Below are positions 1-5,283 of a DNA stretch of 9,561 bases, piece by piece (position 1 is the stretch's first letter; each line of letters opens with the position of its first letter). Below the pieces are notes generated by a model. That model saw only the letters and a program-made list of their open reading frames with translations, was not told where the DNA came from and did not search any database. The position numbers were made by a program, and so were the translations under genes. The DNA is from an uncultured Sulfurimonas sp. (GTDB lineage Bacteria; Campylobacterota; Campylobacteria; Campylobacterales; Sulfurimonadaceae): assembly GCA_937914675.1 (NCBI GenBank), contig CALDOC010000208.1:1-9561 (forward strand). The letters run 5' to 3'.

Positions 1-11
1 TAAAATCATTT

Positions 12-39
12 GGAGGTGAGCGTTTAGCTCTCCTTTTTT
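12..39 (+). terminator. Candidate rightward intrinsic terminator
   Basis: The stem GAGC (18-21) pairs with GCTC (27-30) around a 5-nt loop. A T/T mismatch follows, then G16-C32, G15-C33, A14-T34 and two weaker G-T pairs. A six-T run (34-39) follows on the + strand, the layout of a rho-independent terminator for a rightward gene ending left of the window. The leftward VF530 gene has its stop codon in the loop (24-26), which suggests convergent genes ending almost together. In the leftward direction the hairpin is followed by no real T run, so I do not call it bidirectional. Imperfect stem, hence moderate confidence. Confidence 0.45.
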
Positions 40-257
40 ATCATCTTTATATACAACTCTTCAACCTTAGTTCTAGCCCAAGGAGTTTTTCTCAAAAACT
101 TTAAACTTGAGTTTACGCTAGGGTCGAATAAGAAACATCTTATGTCGATAATTTTTCCTAACTTTTCCCAGCCATAACGTTTGACCAAACTCTCCAAAAT
201 CTCTTGCAACTTCACTCCATGAAGTGGATTGTTCTTGTTTTTTTCTTCTTCGCTCAT
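24..257 (-). CDS. VF530 family (DUF2132) small DNA-binding protein
   Basis: This 77-residue protein matches the VF530/DUF2132 family by pattern. The family hallmarks are present in order: NNPLHGVKLQEIL near residues 9-21, YGWEKLG near 28-34, IRCF near 39-42, DPSVNSSLKFLRKTPWAR near 45-62, then VEELY. Length is normal for the family. The family is named after a Vibrio fischeri protein of solved structure and is thought to bind DNA, but its cellular role is not established. The ATG start is supported by an AAGGAT ribosome binding site (262-267, minus strand). It is transcribed away from the S4-trpD cluster. Recognition is strong; function is only a family-level suggestion. Confidence 0.85.
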   Translation of the reverse strand: MSEEEKNKNNPLHGVKLQEILESLVKRYGWEKLGKIIDIRCFLFDPSVNSSLKFLRKTPWARTKVEELYIKMIKKES

Positions 258-283
258 GATAATCCTTGCTATTTTTGAATGTA

Positions 284-289
284 ATTATA
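284..289 (-). promoter_or_regulatory. Candidate -10 element for the VF530 gene
   Basis: Read on the minus strand, this is a perfect TATAAT hexamer 26 nt upstream of the VF530 start codon. No convincing -35 hexamer lies at 17-nt spacing, but sigma-70 promoters in this phylum often lack a conserved -35. The surroundings are very AT-rich, so a chance match is possible. Confidence 0.4.
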
Positions 290-394
290 TAACAAATACT
301 TAATTATCTATCGCTTTTACGTGAAGAATCCCCGATAATGCAAAAAATGTTCCAACTTTTCTTTTTTCTTACATTTCTTTCAGTTTTATTTGCA

Positions 395-400
395 TACAAT
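395..400 (+). promoter_or_regulatory. Candidate -10 element for the S4-trpD-tsaE-lptB-rpoN cluster
   Basis: TACAAT lies 28 nt upstream of the preferred S4 start, behind a T-rich stretch (about 357-390) with T runs spaced roughly one helical turn apart. This is the promoter style described for Campylobacter and Helicobacter, where such T-rich runs replace a -35 box. No later gap in the cluster is long enough for an obvious second promoter, so this may serve all the downstream genes. If it is the true -10, the upstream TTG at 390 cannot be the translation start. Confidence 0.4.
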
Positions 401-428
401 AAATAAAAATTATTTGGAAAACCAAACA

Positions 429-677
429 ATGAGAATAGATAAATTTTTAAATTCGGTAAACATAACAAAACGCCGTTCCGTCGCGCAAGACATGATAAGC
501 AACAACGTAGTGCTTGTCAACGACGTAGTGGCGAAGGCTAGTAAAAACGTAGAAGTTGGCAGCGTCGTCACCATCAATTATCTCGAAGTCGTGAGAAAGT
601 ATGAAGTTCTTAAAATCCCCACGACAAAGTCAACTCCTAAATCATTGCAAGACGAGTACGTCAAGGAAGTGTCATGA
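429..677 (+). CDS. Small S4-domain RNA-binding protein
   Basis: The 82-residue product is essentially one S4 domain. RIDKFL (2-7), KRRSVAQDMI (14-23), a V-x-V-N segment (27-31) and the glycine turn VEVGSVVTI (41-49) are the usual S4 landmarks, as in heat-shock protein 15 and RqcP/YlmH-type proteins. Such proteins bind structured RNA, often rRNA or tRNA on ribosomes, but the exact partner cannot be read here. I chose ATG 429 because S4 homology starts there and GGAAAA (416-421) lies 7 nt upstream. The open frame extends to a TTG at 390, but that falls on the predicted promoter. The stop overlaps the trpD start as ATGA, implying translational coupling. From memory, Campylobacter jejuni has a similar S4 gene just ahead of its tsaE-lptB-rpoN genes. 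Confidence 0.8.
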   Translation: MRIDKFLNSVNITKRRSVAQDMISNNVVLVNDVVAKASKNVEVGSVVTINYLEVVRKYEVLKIPTTKSTPKSLQDEYVKEVS

Positions 678-1660
678 ATTACGAAAAGGCAAAAGTGGAG
701 TTTACATCTCTTTTCAACCATGAAATGAGCGATGAAAAGATGCGAGAGTTCTTGTTGGACGTGACGCTTGACGAACATACGAGCGTCGAAACAATCGCAG
801 CGGCGGCGGAAGTTATGAGAGATTTCGCGATTCCTCTTCCCATCTCGGATGAACTTCGCAAAAACGCGATAGACGTCGTAGGAACGGGAGGAGACAAAAT
901 CGGCTCTTTTAACATCTCTTCTACAGTCGCTCTTTTAGTCGCTTCATGCGGGGCGACGGTCGCAAAACATGGAAGTCGCTCCGTAACCTCGCAAAGTGGA
1001 AGCGCGGACATGTTTGAAGCTCTTGGCGTTAGACTAGATTTAAGCGTACGTAACACTGCAAAGCTTTTAGAAGAGACGGGTTTTACTTTTATGTTCGCTC
1101 AAAACCATCACCCCGCCATGAAGTTTATCATGCCAGTTAGAAAGAGCATACCCGACAAAACGATTTTTAACATTTTGGGACCGCTTACAAATCCCGCCGG
1201 AGCGCAAAAGTCCATGCTTGGCGTTTTTGACAAAGCTTTCGTTCCCAAGATGCTTGAAGCGCTTAAAATCAACGGCGCGACTTGCGCTATGGTGGTAAGC
1301 TCAAAAGAGGGCATGGACGAGATAAGCGTGAGCGACGTCACATACGCGGCGTTGCTCAAAGACGGCGTAAGTCGCGAGTTTGAGATAGATCCGCAAGAGT
1401 ATGGGATAAAAAAAGCGCCACTCAAATCAATCATAGGTGGCAACGCGTTACAAAATGCGCAAATACTTAGAAATATATTTGACTCGAGATCGACAGACGC
1501 GCAAAGAGACGTGGTGCTTATAAACACCGCGGCGGCTCTTTTTGTGGATGGACTAGCCCGCGATATGCAAGATGGACTAGAGATGGCTCGCGAAGCCATA
1601 ACAAACGCTAGGGCGAAGAAAAAACTAAAACAGATTATAGAAATATCAAACAAGTTATGA
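674..1660 (+). CDS. trpD: Anthranilate phosphoribosyltransferase
   Basis: TrpD transfers phosphoribose from PRPP to anthranilate, the second step of tryptophan synthesis from chorismate, in the cytoplasm. The 328-residue product is complete and close to the usual length. Visible signatures are the PRPP-binding loop GTGGD (70-74), KHGSRSVTS (98-106), SGSAD (108-112), the anthranilate-site HHPAMK (145-150), NILGPLTNPA (166-175) and the metal-binding pair DE (215-216). The ATG overlaps the S4 stop by 4 nt and has a good AAGGA (663-667) 6 nt upstream. The start of tsaE overlaps its stop in the same way. No other trp gene is in view, so it is separated from its pathway neighbours here. This is the stand-alone form, with no fused TrpG glutaminase domain. 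Function is secure. Confidence 0.97.
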   Translation: MNYEKAKVEFTSLFNHEMSDEKMREFLLDVTLDEHTSVETIAAAAEVMRDFAIPLPISDELRKNAIDVVGTGGDKIGSFNISSTVALLVASCGATVAKHGSRSVTSQSGSADMFEALGVRLDLSVRNTAKLLEETGFTFMFAQNHHPAMKFIMPVRKSIPDKTIFNILGPLTNPAGAQKSMLGVFDKAFVPKMLEALKINGATCAMVVSSKEGMDEISVSDVTYAALLKDGVSREFEIDPQEYGIKKAPLKSIIGGNALQNAQILRNIFDSRSTDAQRDVVLINTAAALFVDGLARDMQDGLEMAREAITNARAKKKLKQIIEISNKL

Positions 1661-2070
1661 AAAAATACAATTTAGAATTAGATAAACTTGACTCATTGGC
1701 TAAAGAGATACGTAAAGAGTTTTCCAATGGCGTCGTGATTTTACAAGGCGATTTGGCGGCGGGAAAAACAACTTTCGTTAAAGCCATGGCAAAAGAGTTG
1801 GGCTATTTCGAAGACGTGACTTCTCCCACGTTTTCACTGCAACAACGCTACGGAGATAAAATATTTCACTATGACGTCTACAATCATGGAGTGGAACATT
1901 TCGTGTCGATGGGAATGCTCGAAGAGTTGGACAAAGAGGGACTTCATTTTGTGGAGTGGGGCGACGATAAGTTAATTTCGATTCTTCAAAACGCGGGAAT
2001 GGACTTTATGACGATAGAGATAAAAAAAACTAAAAATGACGCGAGAGAGTACACTGTATGCATATATTAA
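1657..2070 (+). CDS. tsaE: TsaE, ATPase of tRNA t6A37 biosynthesis
   Basis: TsaE (YjeE family) is the P-loop ATPase that works with TsaB and TsaD to attach threonylcarbamoyl to A37 of ANN-decoding tRNAs. The 137-residue protein has a Walker A loop GDLAAGKT (31-38), the SPTF switch motif (56-59), the YD pair (72-73) and the VEWGD motif (99-103), all standard for the family. The Walker A carries Ala where GDLGAGKT is common; the Lys and Thr that contact nucleotide are kept, so activity is expected. Its ATG overlaps the trpD stop by 4 nt with no clear ribosome binding site, pointing to translational coupling. Its 3' end overlaps the lptB start by 13 nt. An A8 run (2022-2029) lies in the coding sequence. 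Confidence 0.95.
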   Translation: MKKYNLELDKLDSLAKEIRKEFSNGVVILQGDLAAGKTTFVKAMAKELGYFEDVTSPTFSLQQRYGDKIFHYDVYNHGVEHFVSMGMLEELDKEGLHFVEWGDDKLISILQNAGMDFMTIEIKKTKNDAREYTVCIY

Positions 2071-2780
2071 AAGCGGTAAATTTACAAAAAAAGATAAAAG
2101 ATTTAGAGATAGTCAAAGGGATGAGTCTTGAAGTGTCGAGTGGCGAAGTCGTTGGACTTTTGGGGCCAAACGGAGCTGGAAAAACCACTACGTTTTACAT
2201 GATTTGCGGACTAGTCGAAGCGACTGGAGGCGAGGTTTTTTTTGACGGAGAGAACATTTCGAACAAACCGCTTCATGAGAGAGCGTTAAAAGGGATAGGG
2301 TATCTTCCACAAGAGGCTTCAATCTTCAAAGACTTAAGCGTCGAAGACAATCTCATGGTGGCGGCGCAAGTCGGTATCAAAGGAAAAGAGGCTCAAGAGG
2401 CGAGAATTCTTGAACTTCTCGACATGTTCAACATCGAGCCCATTCGTTACCGTAAAGGGATAAGCCTGAGCGGCGGCGAGCGTCGTCGCGTTGAAATCGC
2501 TCGCGCTTTGGTGAACGAACCAAAGTTCTTACTTCTGGACGAGCCCTTTGCCGGAGTCGATCCCATCGCCGTCATGGATATACAAAACGTCATTAAACAG
2601 CTAGTCTCTTACGACATAGGCGTGCTGATAACCGATCACAACGTTAGAGAGACTTTGGCTGTTTGCGATAGGGCTTACGTAATCAAAGCGGGTGAGTTGT
2701 TGGCGAGCGGAACGAGCGAAGAGATAGGTCAAAACGCGGACGTGCGCACTCACTACTTGGGCGAGGAGTTTAAGCTTTAA
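2058..2780 (+). CDS. lptB: LptB, ATPase of the LPS export ABC transporter
   Basis: LptB is the cytoplasmic nucleotide-binding subunit that drives LptFG to pull LPS from the inner membrane onto the LptC-A-D bridge. The 240 residues carry Walker A GPNGAGKTT (36-44), Q-loop Gln85, ABC signature LSGGE (137-141) followed by RRRVEIARAL, Walker B FLLLDE (157-162), FAGVDP (164-169) and H-loop His194 within ITDHNVRET. LSGGERRRVEIARAL together with ITDHNVRETL is much closer to LptB than to branched-amino-acid LivG/LivF proteins. Length matches the family. The start lies 13 nt inside tsaE in another frame, with only a weak purine stretch upstream. lptA, lptC, lptF and lptG are not in the window. A T8 run (2236-2243) is coding. 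Confidence 0.95.
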   Translation: MHILKAVNLQKKIKDLEIVKGMSLEVSSGEVVGLLGPNGAGKTTTFYMICGLVEATGGEVFFDGENISNKPLHERALKGIGYLPQEASIFKDLSVEDNLMVAAQVGIKGKEAQEARILELLDMFNIEPIRYRKGISLSGGERRRVEIARALVNEPKFLLLDEPFAGVDPIAVMDIQNVIKQLVSYDIGVLITDHNVRETLAVCDRAYVIKAGELLASGTSEEIGQNADVRTHYLGEEFKL

Positions 2781-2790
2781 AAAGCTTAAA
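2769..2790. repeat. Perfect 10-bp inverted repeat at the lptB-rpoN junction
   Basis: TTTAAGCTTT (2769-2778) and AAAGCTTAAA (2781-2790) are exact reverse complements separated by two A residues; each arm contains AAGCTT. The lptB stop codon (2778-2780) lies at the centre, and the right arm ends 5 nt before the rpoN ATG. In mRNA a real loop would need to open the innermost A-U pairs, leaving a short AU-rich stem with only two G-C pairs. No T run follows on either strand, so it is not an ordinary intrinsic terminator. It could affect rpoN translation initiation or be a chance palindrome. Confidence 0.6.
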
Positions 2791-2795
2791 AAGAC

Positions 2796-4067
2796 ATGGG
2801 AGCGTTAAGACAAACTCAATCGGTAGAGAACAAACACAAACTCTCCAATACCTTGCGTAATTGGTTGCCCATTTTACACTCAAGTCTCTCTGATTTGAGT
2901 GAAACCATGTCTCCTTTCGTGGAGTCGAATCCTCTTGTGGAAGTTGAGTCCGGATATGAAGAGGATTTTGAAAAAAAGATTCCAAGAAAAGTAATCTCCC
3001 GTGGAGTGAGCAACTCAAGAACGGAACAGATAGAAGCTCTCACCATACAAAAACGAACTCTTTTGGACGTTTTGGACGAACAGCTCGAAGCGCCGCTTTT
3101 CCCGACTCCAAGCTCTCAAAAAATCGCGCGATTCGTAGTGGAAAACCTTGATGAAAATGGCTACTACGAGGGAAACGACGCGGCGTTTTGTGAAAAAAAC
3201 GACGTAAGTTTAGAAAGTTTTGACAAGGTTCGTTTGCGCTTCGCTTACATAGAACCGGTAGGAATAGGCGCTAGAAACTTAAAAGAGTCGTTTTTGTTTC
3301 AACTTGACAATGCGGACGTCAGCGACGACGCCTACTCTTTAGCTGTGAAAATAATTAATGATTTAGAAAATATTTACGCTTATTCAAATGAGAAACGTTT
3401 TAGCGACGTTATGCGCGTTCTCTCCACTTTTAAAAATCCTCCATCCATAGAATACCAAGAAGAGTCGGCGCAAATAATACCCGATTTGATTGTCTTTTTC
3501 AACGAAGAAGAGGGCATCGAAGTGAAGTTAAACGACTCTTACTATCCGACAATTAAGATAGACATGAACTACGCGGTGCAAAACGAATACGTCACTCAAA
3601 AGATGAAAGAGGCGAAAAGCCTCATCGACGCGCTCGACATGCGAAAAGCCACTTTATACAAAGTGGGGCTTATGATAGTGGAGTATCAGTATGAGTTTTT
3701 TACGGGTGGAGCCATTATGCCCCTCACGTTAAAAACTCTAGCGGACGAGTTTGGACACAATCCATCTACAATTTCTCGCGCCATAGCGAACAAATACATA
3801 GCATGCGATCGAGGCACTATTTCCATGAAAGATTTTTTCACGACCGCCATAGACGAAGACATTTCAAACGCCGCGATAAAAGAGTTTTTGATTGGTTTGG
3901 TAAAAAAAGAAAACAGAGCCAAACCAGTGAGCGACATGAAGTTTTTAGCCTTGATTGAAGAGGAATTTAAAGTCAAGATGGTGAGACGAACGATAGCGAA
4001 GTACAGAAAACAACTAAACATCGCAGGTTCAAGCGAGAGAAAAAAACTGTATAAATTGGGCGTTTAA
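2796..4067 (+). CDS. rpoN: RNA polymerase sigma-54 factor
   Basis: RpoN directs RNA polymerase to -24/-12 promoters that need an AAA+ activator; in this phylum such promoters typically serve flagellar genes. The 423-residue product has region I (about 1-50, ending in ESNPLVEV), the core-binding domain in the middle with the family motif EPVGIGARNL, a helix-turn-helix around 312-331 (TLADEFG then STISRAI) and the RpoN box VRRTIAKYRK (396-405), which reads the -24 element. It is shorter than the Escherichia coli protein (about 477) because the acidic region II is reduced. Region I has few glutamines. ATG 2796 is the first start after an in-frame stop at 2787-2789; the ribosome binding site is weak (AAAAAGA) and abuts the inverted repeat. 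No activator gene is in view. Confidence 0.96.
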   Translation: MGALRQTQSVENKHKLSNTLRNWLPILHSSLSDLSETMSPFVESNPLVEVESGYEEDFEKKIPRKVISRGVSNSRTEQIEALTIQKRTLLDVLDEQLEAPLFPTPSSQKIARFVVENLDENGYYEGNDAAFCEKNDVSLESFDKVRLRFAYIEPVGIGARNLKESFLFQLDNADVSDDAYSLAVKIINDLENIYAYSNEKRFSDVMRVLSTFKNPPSIEYQEESAQIIPDLIVFFNEEEGIEVKLNDSYYPTIKIDMNYAVQNEYVTQKMKEAKSLIDALDMRKATLYKVGLMIVEYQYEFFTGGAIMPLTLKTLADEFGHNPSTISRAIANKYIACDRGTISMKDFFTTAIDEDISNAAIKEFLIGLVKKENRAKPVSDMKFLALIEEEFKVKMVRRTIAKYRKQLNIAGSSERKKLYKLGV

Positions 4068-4075
4068 GGAACTAA

Positions 4076-4822
4076 ATGCAAGACGTTAAAAAAATGTTGG
4101 ACGCCGAAGCGCAAAAACGAGATAACGTAGACGAAATTAGTGAAGAGAGACTCGATCCCATCTTGGTGGCGAAAAGACACAACGACCCAAGCGTCTCACT
4201 TTTATGCGCTCTGTTCGCTTATGGAAACGTCAAGCAGATAGTAAAGTTTTTGGACTCGCTGGATTTTTCTCTTCTTACAAAAAGCGACGAAGAGATACAT
4301 TCGGCGCTTCAAAACCATTACTACAGATTTCAAACAAGCCAAGACGTAATTGCCATATTCATCGCGCTAAAGAGACTGGATGAAGAGACTTCGCTAGAAG
4401 AGGTTTTTAAAAGCGGCTACGTTACAAAGAGTAGCGTCATAGATGGCTTAAACGCGACCATATCAAAAATACGATCGCTTTATCCACGCTCCTCTAAGGG
4501 TTACAACTTTTTAGTTGGAAAAGTGACGACTAAAGCAAAAGGCGCCGGAGCGCTAAAGCGCTGGATGATGTTTCTTCGCTGGATGGTTAGAGTGGACAAC
4601 ATAGACATGGGACTTTGGAGCGGAGTCGACAAAGCCGACTTAATCATGCCCCTAGACACGCACACTTTTAAGGTAGGAAAGAAGTTGGGCTTGTTAGAGA
4701 GAAAAACCTACGACCTGCAAGCGGCCATGGAGCTCACCGAGACGTTAAAAGGATTTGACAAGCATGACCCTCTAAAGTATGATTTTGCGTTGTATCGTAT
4801 AGGACAAGAGAAGATATTATAA
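4076..4822 (+). CDS. TIGR02757 (DUF2400) family protein, possible HhH-GPD-like DNA repair enzyme
   Basis: This 248-residue protein has the TIGR02757/DUF2400 pattern: DPILVAKRHNDPSVSLLCALFAYGNVKQI cannot be quoted whole, but it spans residues 28-56 and carries the conserved DP...AYG core. ALKRWMMFLRWMVR spans 159-172, MPLDTHTFKVGKKLGL spans 191-206, and the protein ends in DFALYRIG (236-243). The family is uncharacterised. DTH followed by basic and helical residues resembles the catalytic-Asp segment of endonuclease III-type glycosylases (Asp194 here), with Lys161 a possible partner for the catalytic Lys. That reading is my inference. The iron-sulfur cysteines of endonuclease III are absent. 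Start ATG 4076 has AAGGA (4066-4070) overlapping the rpoN stop, so it probably shares the rpoN transcript. Its 3' end overlaps the convergent DksA-like gene by 6 nt. Confidence 0.85.
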   Translation: MQDVKKMLDAEAQKRDNVDEISEERLDPILVAKRHNDPSVSLLCALFAYGNVKQIVKFLDSLDFSLLTKSDEEIHSALQNHYYRFQTSQDVIAIFIALKRLDEETSLEEVFKSGYVTKSSVIDGLNATISKIRSLYPRSSKGYNFLVGKVTTKAKGAGALKRWMMFLRWMVRVDNIDMGLWSGVDKADLIMPLDTHTFKVGKKLGLLERKTYDLQAAMELTETLKGFDKHDPLKYDFALYRIGQEKIL

Positions 4823-5161
4823 TCCAAGCTCAGATTTGCAAGCGACGCAGTGCGTAGACTCTGGGAGAAGCAACAACCTTTCAAAAAGTATCTCCTCGTC
4901 GCACTCCAAACAGACGCCATAATCCTCGTGATCCACTTTTTGCAGAGCGTATTTGAGTCTGTTTAGTCGTATTTCCGCTCGACGCAAGGTTGTGGCGTCT
5001 ACGCGTTGAAGCTCAAGAATTTCCTCTCTAGTATCTCTTCCAAGCGCGCAATCCGGTGCGATGGGTTTTGTCCGTTCTTGAAGTAGTTCCATCTCATGAA
5101 TAGTCGTTTTTAAATCTACTTCTATTTTATTTTTGATTTGTTCTCGTTGCGTTATAGTCAC
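4817..5161 (-). CDS. DksA/TraR-type C4 zinc-finger transcription regulator
   Basis: DksA-family proteins enter the RNA polymerase secondary channel and, with ppGpp, retune stable-RNA and amino-acid promoters. I place the start at GTG (5159-5161), giving 114 residues, because a strong AAAGGGGAT (5167-5175) lies just upstream. The frame stays open to a TTG at 5185, which would add eight residues containing that ribosome binding site. Numbered from the GTG, a charged coiled-coil stretch (about 5-80) is followed by a zinc finger with Cys84, Cys87, Cys105 and Cys108 (CLEC...CVAC). The hairpin tip between the helices has acidic residues (near 37-43), as DksA activity requires. It is shorter than E. 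coli DksA (151) and similar in size to the Campylobacter DksA-like protein. Whether it is the sole DksA of this organism cannot be told. Confidence 0.88.
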   Translation of the reverse strand: MTITQREQIKNKIEVDLKTTIHEMELLQERTKPIAPDCALGRDTREEILELQRVDATTLRRAEIRLNRLKYALQKVDHEDYGVCLECDEEILFERLLLLPESTHCVACKSELGL

Positions 5162-5166
5162 TGTAC

Positions 5167-5175
5167 ATCCCCTTT
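5167..5175 (-). promoter_or_regulatory. Ribosome binding site fixing the GTG start of the DksA-like gene
   Basis: On the minus strand this reads AAAGGGGAT; its GGGGA core ends 6 nt before GTG 5161. It is one of the strongest ribosome binding sites in the window and favours the GTG over the upstream TTG at 5185, which has no such site. Confidence 0.65.
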
Positions 5176-5223
5176 GTTTTGGCAAAAATTTAATCTACTT
5201 TGTGGCATAATTCACCGCCTATT

Positions 5224-5252
5224 TTGAAAAAATCACGCCATTATAGAGTAAT
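5224..5252 (+). promoter_or_regulatory. Candidate weak promoter for the SNF2 helicase gene
   Basis: TTGAAA (5224-5229, five of six consensus bases) and AGTAAT (5247-5252, four of six) are 17 nt apart, placing a start near 5259 and a leader of about 25 nt. It overlaps the opposing DksA-gene promoter, so the two may compete for polymerase. TATAGA (5242-5247) is an alternative -10 without a matching -35. Confidence 0.35.
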
Positions 5253-5268
5253 TTCTCTTGTGGTCCAA
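5240..5268 (-). promoter_or_regulatory. Sigma-70-type promoter for the DksA-like gene
   Basis: On the minus strand a TTGGAC -35 (5263-5268) and a perfect TATAAT -10 (5240-5245) are separated by exactly 17 nt. Transcription would start near 5233, leaving a leader of about 70 nt before GTG 5161. This is the best two-box promoter in the window. Confidence 0.65.
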
Positions 5269-5283
5269 TTATGAAGGAAAAAG

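Noticed and set aside
390..428. TTG start of the S4 gene giving 95 residues
   Set aside because: The 13 extra residues have no S4 homology, no ribosome binding site precedes the TTG, and the stretch overlaps the likely -10 element; ATG 429 fits better.
1108..1653. Long minus-strand ORF (181 codons) opposite trpD
   Set aside because: It lies wholly antisense to a certain trpD, and its product is a low-complexity Ser/Ala/Ile/Phe-rich sequence typical of a shadow frame.
2236..2243. T8 run in lptB (and A8 at 2022-2029 in tsaE) as phase-variation tracts
   Set aside because: Both are A/T runs within essential-type genes; phase-variable tracts in this phylum are usually longer G/C runs in surface genes.
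3686..4021. Minus-strand ORF of 111 codons opposite rpoN
   Set aside because: It is antisense to the conserved DNA-binding domain of sigma-54 and resembles no family.
5185..5230. TGGCA near 5200 as a sigma-54 promoter
   Set aside because: There is no GC-containing -12 element (TTGC) at the required spacing on either strand.
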